Below are positions 42,452-56,945 of a stretch of DNA of 64,000 bases, piece by piece. The position numbers and the translations under genes were made by a program. The DNA comes from Urechis unicinctus (Eukaryota; Annelida; Polychaeta; Xenopneusta; Urechidae): NCBI GenBank assembly GCA_034190875.2, contig CM067343.1:18354818-18418817 (forward strand). Direction: 5' to 3'. Numbering within the stretch: position 1 is the stretch's first letter; the number at the start of each line of letters is the position of its first letter. Below the pieces are notes generated by a model. The model was not told the DNA's origin, did not search any database, and was given only the letters and a program-made list of their open reading frames with translations.

Positions 42452-43443
42452 CCAAAATCTTTTTGTCACTTTTCATTCCTGGTATATACTTCGGTACTTT
42501 AACGGTCGTCCACGAATGGTAAAGATACTAATTGATACGTACAGATCCAACCTTTCGTGCCCATATATAATCTTGATTTAACAGTACATTGCAATCAGAT
42601 ATTGGAGCAGAATAGTAATTATCGCGCCCTAGGGTAAGGCTTAGATGTTTTATTTGTTATTTTATTGCTTGTACCTTTTTACTTGCCAATTAAACCAGTA
42701 AAGATAGTATACACACTGCGCATATATTGCTTAATTGCCAAAATGTTAGCAGGTTTCTTGTTTTAGCAATGATCGACCATCAGAAATACCATTTGTCACC
42801 GATGGATTTTGAAGTTATTGTAGGTTTCATGCTTTCCATTTCTTATCATAAGCCAATGATTTGGATAGTGGAGAAATTTTATCTGTTGAATGCAAATTCC
42901 AACGTGCGTATTCAAGGGGATCCTATTAAAAAAAACCAATTTATAGCGCATTTGATCACGCAAATGTTGGCGGAGGTACAAAGTACGGTTTTGTTTCAAC
43001 AAACGTGAGTTAGAGTTATCGGATCTTTTTTCCTGTGAACACCCATTTAAATTCATCAGCACGCTCCTTAGTAAACAACATGTACCGGAACTGTTCCACA
43101 TCGACAAAATACGCCCCCTTTAAAACTAATTATAACCCAACTTCATATAGACATGAGATAATTATATTCTAGCTGACACATGTAGCGGCTGGTACAAATC
43201 ACTATATGCTGTTATGTTTGCTATGGCAAAAGCCATTTCTATGATCTATTCCGCATTTCGCGTGACCTACTGTGCATAACGTAATAGGAAGTAATATATA
43301 ACCGCATTAAAGAGTCCCTCATACCATTAAACTATTCCAACAGTGTGATTATAAAAGTGTCAGAATCAAATTACTCGGTATTAATGTGATTGTGTAATAT
43401 AGATACAAATAATTAGAAAAAAACATAATGAGTGGAATCACCT
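42452..43443. other. Unassigned sequence, no gene seen
   Basis: A 93-codon forward frame (42727-43008) and an overlapping 103-codon reverse frame (42796-43107) exist but show no recognisable domain. Both are compatible with chance. Confidence 0.4.
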
Positions 43444-43589
43444 TCCATCTACTACAGTATCGGCTCACTGGATTAGAGAATGGAAACAATCAATTTTAGT
43501 TCAACCAGTCATTTGCTCGTAAACAAAGGTAGAAATGTACCGGGGAGCGCTTAAAAAACGTACTTGCTGTAGGTTGTGCGACTACCGCT
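43444..43589 (+). repeat. H repeat, copy H2
   Basis: Partner of 35718-35862, same orientation. In this locus H precedes J. At 35 kb the order is J, TA array, H. Confidence 0.8.
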
Positions 43590-43779
43590 GTCGTCATTTA
43601 CTTTTCCTTATCTTACATGGGACCCACTCGTGCAGGTATAATGCACATAGAAGCAATAATTGGGCATTTGTTGCTAGAAGAAACCGGCTTCCTGATGGAC
43701 TCAAAAGAGCACATCATTCGTGCAAGATTTGAACCACTTAGGGTCCCATTTCACCTGATACACATGAATGATCTTAGCC
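43590..43779. other. Short spacer between H2 and J2
   Basis: A 60-codon forward frame (43617-43799) crosses it. No domain recognised and no conserved counterpart in the 35-kb locus. Confidence 0.35.
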
Positions 43780-43958
43780 ATGACAGTGCGATTAATTGAC
43801 GGAATGTTTACATATACCCTTTGAGGCCGCAGTTTACACTTTTAGGATGTGATATTCAAATTATATTCCATCAAAGTTATTGTCCATAAAACATAATCAA
43901 GTTATTATATCTAATGAATATGATATTGTGATGCATGTAGCAAAGCTGTCATCGATGT
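43780..43958 (+). repeat. J repeat, copy J2
   Basis: Partner of 35212-35394, same orientation. Continues past CATCGATG into non-repetitive sequence, with a TA array only about 150 bases further on. Confidence 0.8.
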
Positions 43959-44109
43959 GTTTTAACACAAGCTCACCATCCAACATATATCCTGATAAGA
44001 ACCGGTACACTGCCATAATTACGATGCAAGGCAAGATAAGTTGGACAATCCATGCTTCATTTATGTAAAAGAAATTGAATGTGTGACTACACTGCGCCTT
44101 TTTGACCAC

Positions 44110-44420
<311 letters not shown>

Positions 44421-44421
<1 letters not shown>

Positions 44422-46898
44422 TTTGAATCGCCATCGTAATATTTGTTTCTCGAACGCAATAAAACAACTGAATGCAGTCATTACGCAGCTAATTAACGTA
44501 TAGTGGGTATTTTCTATTAACGCAGGTTAGGTGATTTCGACTACAATAAACGGTGTCCGATCTTCTCCGTCCTCTTTTATCTTTATTACCTCGTATCGTA
44601 AGGCGAGTCACTGCAAACAATTGTCATAACTTCATCTTGGCGCTATTTAGGCAGTTGCTGCGCCGCAGTAATTTGGCTTGTTGTTGTATCGTTTCCAGAC
44701 TAGTATTTCCTTTGGAGTCATTTCAAGTAAAATGGTGTTATTGCAAAAGTGGCATCAGCAAGCATAATTCTAATTCGAGATCCACATTTATTGCGTTTCT
44801 GTTTAAATTGGTCTAATCAGTTCTTATCTGTTTGCGTTTGTGGTTCATTACTATGGGAGTCAGCTATATCTAACACAATTATCTGCGAGTGCCTCAGCTA
44901 TCTCCAATAATGCAGAGCAATGATAACATTATCAAAGACGTAACGACGCTTACTCAATAAAGCGACGCCGATAGGCTTAAATCGCTCGGGAATATACAAT
45001 CCGTGTTGTACTCAAGTGCTGTTCATTGGATTTGGAATGTAATACAAGATATATGCTATTGTCGTTCCGTGAGGTGGGAGAAAGTTTTATTACTATGCTT
45101 TTAATTTTAGAACTAAAAGCGGTGTATAACGCGAGCGGCAAATACCTACTGACTAATACTTATATAACGCGAACAGCTGCACATAGACCACACCAGCCTG
45201 ATGATGCAAAATATTGGCAGTGCTACCTGTTATCACAATTTCATTTGGATTCCGTAATACATTAATGCTGCCATTAAAGCAGTATTTAGGCGCTGCTACA
45301 TTGTGAAGACCTACAAAACAATGCATTTTCAAAATTGGAAAATGAGCTACTCACTTCGCCCGCCGAGACAACACAACGGAAAATACCATGATTCTTTATC
45401 ACTGAAAAAAGGGTATCTGCACCTAAAGTACGTTGAAGCATGCAAAATAGATGCTTTAAACAACATCGCGACCTTTGAATCGTCATAATGACCACAAAAG
45501 ACTGCTGGGGAAAAAAAACAATTGTTTTTTTTGTGTATGCTTGATCAAATGTATTGAATTCATACTACTGTGGGTTTTGATTATGTTCACATTACAATTT
45601 ATTAAACATGGTGAAATGTATTCAAGTGTTACTAACATTTCCCACGTGATGACGAGGTTGATAAGTTAAGTATCAATTTTAATCCCTTACCCCTTCGCTG
45701 TAGGCACATGATGTTCATGTACATACCTTATATTTGGAAATTTGCGGAAAACCGATACAGGAACCAAAACTGAACTATTTATCAATGCCATCTACCTCAA
45801 GCCAAGTCCAATGCTGTTCACCCCTGTGCACATATTATCTTGTTCATGCACCTCTTTGTAGTGGCAAATTGCCGGCATTGTTTATGCTGATGTTCCGTGT
45901 ATAGAGTTGATTCTCTTTACTTACACGCAAAAGCGTTGAGGTTGTTAAAAAGATCCTTAAACAAAGTCAGAATTCTATAAACGTCATTAATGCACTAAGG
46001 TGTATTTTAAATCAAAACTCTCATTAAATAAACTCACGATGTTAAAAGGGCCCCTAAAATATAGATTAACAAGTGATTAACATAAAGAGTAATCATAGTC
46101 GAAATGGTAATATGTTTTTGGTAAAAATAGCAGGTATCGCAACGCCGGTCAGTTAATTTATCACTTTGTTTTAAGCAATCGGTGGTTTGTCTGACTATTG
46201 TTAATGACATAAATAGTAAACATCAACTAGTGTATAGAACAATGCTGATTAACGTTTTGATTTACGGTGTAATGATTTGATTACACTACAATGTAATGAT
46301 CAATATACGGATACGTACTTGAAAAACATGGAATTAAAACAAAAAGCTAACCTGGGTGTCGTATATTAGGATTTGCGTCTATTATTTTTCAAAATCATCA
46401 CAGAAACATAACTAATGAATTCTTACTCGACCTTAATATAAAAAATGTAAGGATGAGTATGCTTACAGATTCTCAAGAAACCATGGATTAAAAACGCTGA
46501 TGAGTGTTTGTAAATAGCGATAAATAAGTATGACAGCTCGTTCGCAAATAGAAACGGCATCCGTGGCAGCATCATCTGGTGACATATGACGTCACAGTTC
46601 CTTCGTACTATTTCTTGTTTACTACGTGTAGGAGCGATAAAAGCACTGCAAGTTATTGAAAATAAAATCGCGTTCTTTATGATCTGTAAAATTCATTTTT
46701 TAGCCATTAGTTGCCCTTTAAATGCATCAATACTTAATGAAAACACGCAAATTGGGTGAAATCTAATCATCTAATCAAAGGGTGAGTTGTAATGTGTTCT
46801 TGATAGCTAGTGAATTTTTCAAAATATTTGGTAAGGTAAGTAAACATCTTTGTTCAGAAAACAATTAAAATTTCAACAAATGAAATATGTGATTATGG
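44421..46898. other. Unassigned sequence, no gene seen
   Basis: Several frames of 60-87 codons (44553-44816, 45026-45265, 45286-45495 on the reverse strand) have no recognisable domain. GTGTAAT/ATTACAC forms a perfect 7-bp stem at 46267-46286. No repeat copy was identified. Confidence 0.4.
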
Positions 46899-47092
46899 TA
46901 AAAATTAAATGTGACGCGGAGGTAAATGACCTCTTAATGTAAGCAGAGGTAATTACTTCCACGGCTGAAATCGACCTCTGGGTACGTTGATAATATACAA
47001 TCTTGCTTATCTGGCCAACTAAAAAGAATATTGACGCCGTAGTTCGGGGTTTTACATTTTGTACGCTATATTACCCAAGGACGTGCCACCAC
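46899..47092 (+). repeat. F-family repeat, copy F2, with conserved stem-loop
   Basis: Partner of 10612-10802 with the same ends. The hairpin (GGAGGTAAATGACCTCT with AGAGGTAATTACTTCC) is retained. Flanks on both sides differ completely from those of F1, so the ends are well defined. Confidence 0.85.
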
Positions 47093-48514
47093 AAATTTTG
47101 ATTAATAATGGTCAGGTAAACACTCACACTCCGAAGACATACAGCGATCACAGCTACCACGTTAAAGCTATAATGCTGCGACCATCGCCGTTCGCCTACG
47201 TCTGGAGAACAGCAAACACTAAAGATTTTCAGCAAAGCAATCAGTGGTCACACTGTTGCAAATACAACAACTCTTATTAGGTTTACGCACCCTGTTGCAC
47301 ATACTAATTGGTAGAAGGAATCCATGAGGGCTATATATGTTATCCTCTCGTGTAGTAGATCCCATTTCGTCACATTTTATCTGGGGCAGTTTATCAAGTT
47401 ATATTTGTTCCAAAATATCTCCCCTTACGCGGCGTAAATAGGTAACTATGGTGTCATTACATACGCTAAGCATGTGCGTAGTGCCTTGATCTCAGTATCA
47501 GCACCATGCGAAGGCGCACATGTAAATGATAAGCAGTTGGCTGGTGCTGCGCTAGTGATAACATTAAATCGTTTTCATGGTAGGTGGCTTAAAATAATCC
47601 CGGTTATATCCCAAATTAGAGACGTAACTATCTACTAGTAGAAATTCAGCTAGCCCAAATATAACAGACAAAGAGGTCACAAAATGATATTGATCTACCC
47701 ATGTTATGGAAAAAACTGCTCCGACATTTCATCGCAAGGGCATGCGCCAAAACAACATACAGTTGCAATAGCTATACGTAAATGGTCATGAAAAACGCAA
47801 ACCAACATTTGTTTATATATGCGGTTTTGGCGGGCGTTGTAATGTGAAATCTCGGGCGTCGAAACGTAAACCTCTACCAAGAGGTGAAATTACAAGAGAT
47901 GATTATTTTATTCATGACATAACGAGATTGCTAATAACAAGACTGCATTCGGCAAATAATGGCAGTGCGTGTCTATCACACATTGATGTTTAGAAATAAA
48001 TTCAACACATTGTCGCTTTAAGCCCTACGTGCTATTCTATTATATTCCAAAATGTTAAATACTTCTCTTTTGCTGCGTCTGTTATCATAGAGAAGCCCTA
48101 CAAAGTATTTTGTCCATAAACCTACTCTGGTCTTGTAGTTCACTGTCTAGGTTTTAAAATATGTACATGCACAGGGCGCGAAAGAGACAAATAATATCGC
48201 ATATGAAGTAGCGTCAACACACAGTGAATGAAGCTTAAAATGCCGCACTGCTATACGCATGATTACACTAAACCAACAAAGATACATTTAATGTGTAACG
48301 AGTGAGCTTTTAAATGTTTTCATGCGACAAGCTAAGATTTCCATCTAGTTGATCGAGTATTGATTCTTGGGGCTGATCTCATTTAGCAATTCTACTTAAC
48401 GTTAAATATATGTTACTTGAAATAATAACCGCCAAGCGTTTCATAAATAGGAGCAATGACAGTCGATTAGACACGGACGACATATACTTCATCCCGACTA
48501 GGTGATCATACATT
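47093..48514. other. Unassigned sequence, no gene seen
   Basis: No gene, RNA or repeat copy recognised. Frames are under 80 codons. Confidence 0.4.
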
Positions 48515-50140
48515 GCTTTTTGTTGAGATACTTTGATATTCATGCACAAGGTGTCATCAAGCAATATGTAATAGGATGATATACAGTATGTCACAAATAC
48601 AGCATCCATTTTATTTTATACATCAAACTATTGAATATCTTAAAACTCTATATAGGTTTAGTAAAGTATAGAGTATCTAATCGTGATACCACGGACTGTT
48701 GCTGAAAGCTGTCGTTGTAAACAACACTGCAGCTGCTTTATTTGTTAAAATTTAACAATAGGCAATGGTAAATCACGTGTATTTGCAATATATTAATTAG
48801 GCTCAAGATGTTGGTTTAACACTTCCATACGCGATGGAGCCATCTTGTGTAATGAACACTACCATTCTAGGATTCATGTCGGTGCAAATGGCACTGTGGC
48901 AGTCTCGTTCGATCTAACCGTGAATACTTTCACAATTGGCCAAGCATTGAGAGACAAATGTTCATCGTCATACAGCATGTGAATATAACTCGCACGCGTT
49001 TAAGGCTTGTGACTAATTATTTGCCGTAGCATTCAGAATCCAATGATGGAATGTTTAAACATTATGCTGCTAAGCATTGGTAATATACAACTGGGGGACG
49101 ATGAACCAACAAATAAATGATATCATTCGGAGTCATCATTGCTTACTCAGAAATACTTATCGCAACGCTAGATCACATTTTTTATTTCATTTACAGAAAT
49201 TTAGAGATAAATCATTCACAATAAATCTTACAGGTTCGTAGAAAAACTATATGAATGCCCTATTGCCCTATCATCTCGCACCCCTATATTGAGTTATTGT
49301 TACAATAATATTAGTGCTCCGGTCATGTATGCGTTAGTTACTGCGTTTAAAGCAGCATGCCATCGAGCATCTATCTCTTTGAAAAACCATATCCGTCGTT
49401 AGCAGCAGAGGATGGAATTGTAATCTGGTTTAGAAAGCAACATGTTGTAACATCAGCATTAATTGATATATACTAATTGATATGCAAGTGTGTGATATAA
49501 TCACCAAAGGGTGAAGAATCAACACAGAAACCTGGCATGTGGCCATTGTGTACTATACGCTGCTAATCCCGACCAGGCAGCATTTGATATTGAACGCGTT
49601 GTTTTTCTGAAAGTTTGACTCGAATTATCGGTAGCAATTACTTTCTAAACCTCAAATGTATCGCTCACAGTTGTAGAAATTGGCATTCCTTTGACATTAG
49701 CTGTCCATCTACCACTCATCAAAGATGGAAACATGACTAGACCATATGTTAAATTATTAATATAGTGAATCTTTTCTGACACGTTGGATACAAAATGTAA
49801 AATTGCTTTGTCAATGATGTGACAGAATTATCTCTATTCGGTTCTTCTCATAACTTATTGCGTGACCGAATACCATGTTGTAAATTCTTTCTTCGGAATC
49901 AAGAGGTATATGGTCAAGAACCATAGCAGCAAAGAAGCTACAAAAATGGATCAATTGCCATTATTTTTGCATTTTAATGTGTCCATGTAGTATAACAAAT
50001 GATGGCAATGTTTTTCACATACTCTGCGCATGTGCATATATGATGTCCATATATGATGCAAATAGTGTTGTTTCCTTGTTTATTTCAGCTCGATTAGCAA
50101 GTGGTCTGAATCTAGAGACATATCATTTATTGCCACCTTT

Positions 50141-52259
50141 AATCATCCACGCCCACAGATCGCAATTAATTCTATCCCTATGGACATGTTATTGTACGCC
50201 GAACATTTATGTGTCTCGCAAATAACTGTGGTTAACAATGTTTATTGCTAATCAGTCGAGGCATGTCCAACCGCTTACGCCAAAATGATTGTTATTCATT
50301 ATCATAAATCTATAAGATATATTGTGTCACATAATATATATATCCGTTAATCTGAGGTCGGTCGCTTTACAGTGTCCAGATTGTCATATATTGAAGTTTA
50401 ACGCTCGATATGGAACCATTGTAGAACTTGTCATGTATGCTGAATCTGGAGTGAAATTCACTTTGTGTACTATAATTCCCGTGAACATGATGCAAATTTT
50501 GCGACTTAGTGAAATACGAATTAATTTATTACTGACAGATGCGTGAGGTATAATCCAAACCAGTCTCTGTGACAAGATGCACCCTTATAGCTTGCAACTT
50601 TTGCTAGACATATGCATTCACCTACTTAGTACTCATCATGTCCTCTCAAAGCATAGGGATGCATATCCAAGTGCATTAGCGCCAATCCGACCATTTTCTG
50701 ATAACAAAAGCAATCACTTTTTATGGAGCATCAGGCTCTCTTATCGCAGGTACAGTAAAATGACGAAAATTGTCCCATCCGTCCACTTGGTGCTGATTGC
50801 CGATGACATTCACATCTTGACACGTTGTTGTAATATTTGAGTAGTGACAAATCAACTTACGATATAATACGGATTATTTGTGAAATTTGTCTTTACGTAA
50901 TGCGATTTCCAAATATCTTGGATAATGAAATACTTCATTTATTGTTTCGTACTGTATTATGTTTTATATTATGTGTTGCTTTGCAGTTTTTGATGCGCAT
51001 GATTTAATGCGTTATCGCCTGGTGCTTGATTAACTGGGAGTTGCATATATTACACGTCACGGAAAACACAGGTAAATTGAGGATTATGACTATTCTTTGC
51101 TTAATTCATAAATGACCATTTAAATAGTTTGCACTAATAATATCACATAACACCTTTGTAGTCTGGCCAACCTTCTGGGGAGGGTTCGGCCATAAAACGG
51201 TGTGGGAATCACATGCTATGTACTCACTACGGTTCTCAAATATATGTAACAGTGATTTATGGTAATGCTTCTCCTTTCGATTTCAAGATTGCCTCTATAT
51301 TGAGATAAAAAAAATGACTAATCAATACTTGAGTAGCGGTTACGCGTTGACCTCTCAACATCACATTTGTGTATTTAGGTACATTACGAAACATTCGAAT
51401 TAAGCGTGTGGGTAATATGTTGGCAATTCAAAGGCAGAATCCCAATAGATGTCGTAAAGTGTATTACTAATGTTATAAGTAGCGTCATTAACGGATGGCA
51501 ATCGATAGAATTGAGCCATATTATTCAGAGCAATCCAAAAAATGGAACATTGTATGTTGTCTATGGAGAGTAAGAACTAATCAGCTGTTTTTCGCAGATT
51601 AATCCAACTTGTAATGCGGCATGCATTTTTGCTCTACATGCGTCATTTGCATTCATGTTACACTTCTGTTCATGCTGACATATGTAATATAGGTTATATA
51701 TATATATATATATATTGCAACATAGAATAACATATAGTGAACATTCGTTTTATTTTATTCTGCGCAGCTTTTTGTGCAGTTACAAACAAAATTGATGATA
51801 CTGCCATAACCGACGCCCGAGAGAATAATAACGATGGAAAAGATTGCACGATAAATCATGCTCCATTATCAAGTATTGTTGACCAAATTCCCACGATATT
51901 AATAGTTAAAGGCTATACTTGTTTGTCGTCATAGTATCATTGGCTCATTTGTCTAGATGGATGTTCAAAACCGGATGATTATTACGTCAACCTTAAATAT
52001 AATCTCCCATTTGAGACACAACTTGTGTGATATGGTGCGATAATAGATGATGATCTGGCACAATTCGCTGTATTATACTCCCGTAGAGATGCTGGCTACA
52101 GGCTAGAGGACTACTCTGTAAGAGCAATACCCTTAAAGCAGCATAAGTGAGAAAAGCATTTCTGTATCATCCGACATATTCATTTTAAAAGTGCACAATT
52201 GGAACTTGTTGAAATGTCGCAACTCTACAATAACTTGCTAATATTTGCCTCACACACCG
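50141..52259. other. About 2.1-kb segment inserted in C2 (or deleted from C1)
   Basis: C1 reads ATTGCCACCTTTGCGTAGGT without interruption (16901-16920). In C2, ATTGCCACCTTT ends at 50140 and TTGCGTAGGT resumes at 52260, so TT may be duplicated at the junctions. The segment begins AATCATCCACG and ends CACACACCG, without matching terminal inverted repeats. It holds three forward frames of 65-87 codons (50322-50546, 50577-50840, 51737-51934) with no recognisable domain, and a small (TA)10 run at 51694-51714. Identity unknown. Confidence 0.6.
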
Positions 52260-53183
52260 TTGCGTAGGTGGCCAAGAGAAGATAAATTGATGCCCTTTCG
52301 AATCATTTTCAAAATAACTTCTTAAAAGATTATATTTGTCAAGATGCTCTTTGAAGTTTTACTTGAAATGATAATGTATCATCCAACGGACACCTACCCC
52401 TCTTCATGCGACAATAGCCAAATAGGGTCAAAATATTGTTAAGTGAAATGATTTGTATGAAGTATTCCGGGTAATGGTGGACCTAGCAAGTGGTCGTTTT
52501 TCCGTGATAATGTCATCAAGCTGTTCGAGGAACAAAGAAAAGCTTAGATCTGCATCTTCGTATAAAATGGCGAAATGGCATTGGTTTACACCAGTCTGCT
52601 ATATAATAGATGTTAAATTAATTTTGTTGCGAAGCTTATTCTTCAACTAATGGATACTGTTATTTTCGTGTCTCGTGTCTTGATGTGTAAATGCAACCGT
52701 CCATTGGTTTTTGTTCCTGCATATCCCGGTGCTCGAAAACATTAAGAATTTCGTTTACCGATTCCAATCAAAAAGCAGCTGGCGAAAGGCGTAAGTCAAA
52801 ATCCCCAGAGAACAAATTCTAGTTTGAAGGGATTACTTGCTGTAATTACATAGCATTATTTAGAGCTTTGACACTCTAGTCACATTTGCGTGGTCAATCG
52901 GTAGATACAAAATTACAAATAAAAGGTCTGCCGCAATTACATGGGAACTTAACACAAGGTCTGATGCTAATATTTAAGTAGCACAACCTTTCGAATAACG
53001 AACACGGATGTACGAAGCATACTTTTAGGTCCCAGAATGTATAGATTAATGGCCATAAAGTAAGGATCTAATGACCTAACTGGCGGGCCCCATTTAGACT
53101 AATGACCACAATCATAAGTGCTCTAAAATTATGCCTTATCTATAATCAAATTATCCTCTACAGTACAGAGGTCATTAGACTAG

Positions 53184-53323
<140 letters not shown>

Positions 53324-53962
53324 CTAACTCAACATTGCATGAAAGAGAACTTTCAATAAAAACTGATATAGAGCGGCTTGAATTGATGTGATTAGCCCAT
53401 GAGGGTGATCAATCAGCGTCAGAACAAATGAACACCAATATTGAAAGACGCTTGCATTAGATACCTATCAAGCTACACTCCTTCCCCCATAGCTGCAGAT
53501 GTTCAAGGGAGTTTACTAACGCGACAACACTGTTAGCATGTGCTATACGCACACACCCACCACTTCCATCAGCTGACGTGTTTGGACGTCGAACAACATA
53601 CCCGTCAGTATACAAGGACAATACAGTGAAGCTCATCCACGCACTACGCAGGCGCTTTTAGTAAATGCACACTGCGTTATTGTGTGTGCATAATGTATGG
53701 TAGAAAACATCCATGCTCTATTTGGTTCTCCCAATCCATGCATAATCTTGAACTGAACGTGCAAAAGATATTTGCAATTGTTTCTTCTGTAGAACATATA
53801 TCAGCAAGTAGAATAATCACCAATTGATCAATAAGTGATGATTCAGGAACTAGGTTCTCTCAAACAATGATAATAATTTGAGAAGCGAGTGTTGTTCACT
53901 TTGTAATGACGCATTTAACTCCGTTAAACACCTTTACACATCTGCAATTGGTTCCTGCCGAG

Positions 53963-54010
53963 TATTTTGAATTAGACGTATGTACAGCGTTTGATAAAGC
54001 TCGCCATCAA
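53963..54010 (+). pseudogene. LINE reverse-transcriptase fragment (AFDKAR block)
   Basis: A forward frame reads YFELDVCTAFDKARHQ, matching the same palm block as the fragment at 6612-6695 and as non-LTR RTs generally (hydrophobic-D....AFDKxxHQ). No further RT motif can be read after it. The shared AFDKA sequence at nucleotide level (AGCGTTTGATAAAGCTC in both) suggests both derive from one LINE family. Confidence 0.55.
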
Positions 54011-55648
54011 CAGTCAGCAAGTGTATTAAAGGCGAATTGTATCATTGGTTACAAATTGAAATCGATCGATGGATAGGTCAGTGAAGGAGAGTGGAGCTGT
54101 GTGATGTTTGGTGTGGAAGTGGTTTGGACACGCATTAACTACGTACTTTACGTTTTCGACCATGACACTAAACTGTACTTCAGGGTGCGCCCCAAAGGTA
54201 ACTGACTAACAACCAAGCTTTATAGCGCTTTAGACAGGAGAACAGATGGGTGAATTCGTTTTAGCCTAACAAAATTCGTAACATTGCATATAGATTGCAC
54301 GAACAAGAAAAGAGTGACAGCCAATGATATATAAAGCAGTCGACAACAAGTGCATCACTCAAGTGTTTTTGATACTGCATGAAAAAAATGTGCTATGCTT
54401 GATAAGTTCATAACACGAGGGTGTGTTGTATATATGACGATTCCAGCAAATCTATTTGCCACTGAAAACACAGATAAATACTTTGTCCCCTCCGTATGCT
54501 ATACCCTTGAGATTACAAACACCTACTTTGATCGACATTTCCATTTAATTCATTGAGAAAACACATGGGGGCATGAGGTCCTGCCATATCATTGCCTTGC
54601 CGTTGCTTTATGCATGCGCTAGTTCAGCAAGAACTGATGCTTTGCAAAACAAAATATATATGCGTGACTTACAAATCCTAATAGCTATTGAAAAGATTAG
54701 GTAAATGCCTTTTAGCCTAACATGAACGCATAGGATTGCATACAGATTGGACCCAAACAAATGACTGCCAATGATTATGAGGGAAGTGCATTGCTGGTGT
54801 ACTTACAATGTTCCATGCGAATTGTACTGTGCTTGATTTTCAAATCGCGTTGCACAGAGCAGGATTCACAAACTGCTGTGTTTCATCGAATAGACGCATG
54901 GATAAATACTTCGTACATATCTTATGCTGTGCCTACAAGATAGCAAGAACCTACTCTGATTGCCATTAGGCATGGAGTTATAGTGTGGCTCCGATTGCGA
55001 TGAATGATTACCAGCTTATGGTATATGATGTCGACATTCGCATCTGAACCTCAGTCGGAAGTCGGCTTGATGCTCAATGTCGGCCATAGGTGAATGATTA
55101 CATGTAGACTAATATATACACATAATGCCAAAGTCATCGGTATAATCATGTAAGATTGTTCTGCTGCGATGAGTCATAGTTTGAAGAGGACGACATTAGT
55201 GTGCTCGACATATCAATGATATTCCAGACAACCTACGAGATCAAAAGATACGACCTAGATTAATCTGCGATAAAACATGATTTTCCTATATGTAGCAATA
55301 CATACTTTTCTAATGTAGATATTTAAGGACAATAAAATCCGACTTGAATATTCACGGCTAGTAAATTTTGCATATTATGAAAGGGTTAATAATTCTACTA
55401 GAAACCCAGATAAAAATAAGTGCATGCGCTTGGCTTCACCACTAAACAAATGATCTTTATGTTGAAGGCTTATTATCTCCTTTAGTAAGGGAATAATAAT
55501 TGTGCTGGTCACTGATGACCCTAACGTACGCACTAATGACATCTCTGTCTCTGTATCCATCTCTCTCAATCTCGCATTCTCTTCCTCCATATAGCTCTCT
55601 CTCGCTTTCTATTTATCACTCACTTCTTCTCTCTTTATATCCGCCAAA
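54011..55648. other. Unassigned sequence; polypyrimidine tract at right end
   Basis: No gene recognised. From about 55540 to 55640 the plus strand is dominated by CTCTCT-type pyrimidine sequence leading into the TA array. Confidence 0.4.
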
Positions 55649-55676
55649 CATATATATCTATATATATATATATATC

Positions 55677-55745
<69 letters not shown>

Positions 55746-55860
55746 TATATATATATTTATATATATATGTATATATATATAATATATATATATATACATA
55801 TATATGTTTATATATATGTATTTATATAATATATATATATATTTATATATATACATATAT
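55649..55860. repeat. (TA)n array flanked by CT-rich tracts on both sides
   Basis: TA run with a CAG interruption near 55677 and a degenerate right half. Left flank (about 55540-55640) and right flank (55861-55930) are both CT-rich on the same strand and share TATC and TCACTCACTT pieces, so the TA run looks inserted into or grown within one CT-rich microsatellite. Confidence 0.9.
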
Positions 55861-56141
55861 CGCTCTCTCTCTACTCTTGCTCTCTATCACTCACTTTTTC
55901 GATCTCTATCTCTCTATCTCTCGCTACTTTTTATGTTATCTACGGTACATTATACATGCATCAGAGAAAAGCTCGCGTGCCTTGTACGGTCGATTCGCAA
56001 TCGACTGCGCTCTTAAAGCAACAGAGTGTAATTAAACTTTTGAACCATCATTATTGCATCGCATTATATTGCTTTTTTCTCATACCAGACTGCTATTAAA
56101 CTTCTTGAAAAAGGAATGCATACAATTGGTTTGCAAGGGAA
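55861..56141. other. CT-rich tract then unassigned spacer
   Basis: CT-rich to about 55930. GTCGATT CGC AATCGAC forms a perfect 7-bp stem at 55989-56005. No gene seen. Confidence 0.45.
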
Positions 56142-56237
56142 TAGACGACTGGTGTAGTTCTGTATATATGTGTGACATGCATATCAATTACTTATTAGCT
56201 TGGATGAATATTATGGGGTCCATCACTGACAATGCTT
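56142..56237 (+). repeat. M repeat, copy M2
   Basis: Diverged partner of 36337-36437, same orientation, again to the right of a TA array. Confidence 0.55.
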
Positions 56238-56945
56238 AGCTGTCGTTCTGTAATCTGCGCCGACAATTATGTAAGAAGCCTTACAATATATTATAAACTA
56301 TTCTCGTCGATACCATGAAACTCCACACAAGAGTTTATTATTTACTGTTCTAATTCTTCATGGGTAGTTCAATATCAGTTCAGCATGGTTTTTGATAAAA
56401 CATACCGCATCTCGAATTCTATTTGATATCCAGGTCCAGTCGTGTGATGCATACGGTGTAGGGGCGTGGTATGTGAAGACGTGTAGATGCATCAGGGCAC
56501 CGATGATTAACAAAACCGCCCAGCTATTGACAACCACCAAGCCTTATAATGCAAGTAACACTGTGGCAGAGTGTTTAGTCTGATTGCATCATCGTCTGGT
56601 TTCTAGTTAACGTAGCAATATTATTTGATAGCTTAATGTTCTTAATAATGCTCTGAACTGACATTTGATAGGCAAGTTTGAAGCGTTTTGTAAGCCATTT
56701 ACTACAGGAATCTGCCTTACTAATGCTGCTGCTATAATGCAGGTCATTCCTATTATATCCTTCGTATTTGTGCATGAATTCTTTACTGTTAACTTCAATT
56801 GTCCAGATACCTCCAATATCAAAATTCGTCTTTAAATAATGTGTATTTGAGGCATTAGGAAAATTATACAGCTTATTGATTGTGTTACTAATATTTCAAT
56901 CATCCCTAAAGAGATTGTCAGTGTCAGCAGATGGTAAAAAGCTAG
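56238..56945. other. Unassigned spacer
   Basis: No recognised gene. Overlapping frames on both strands near 56358-56822 lack domains. Confidence 0.4.

Noticed and set aside
50761-50840. LVLIADDIHIL near the end of a frame, resembling the RT YADD motif
   Set aside because: The tyrosine/phenylalanine position is isoleucine, and no other RT motif lies at the right distance on either side.
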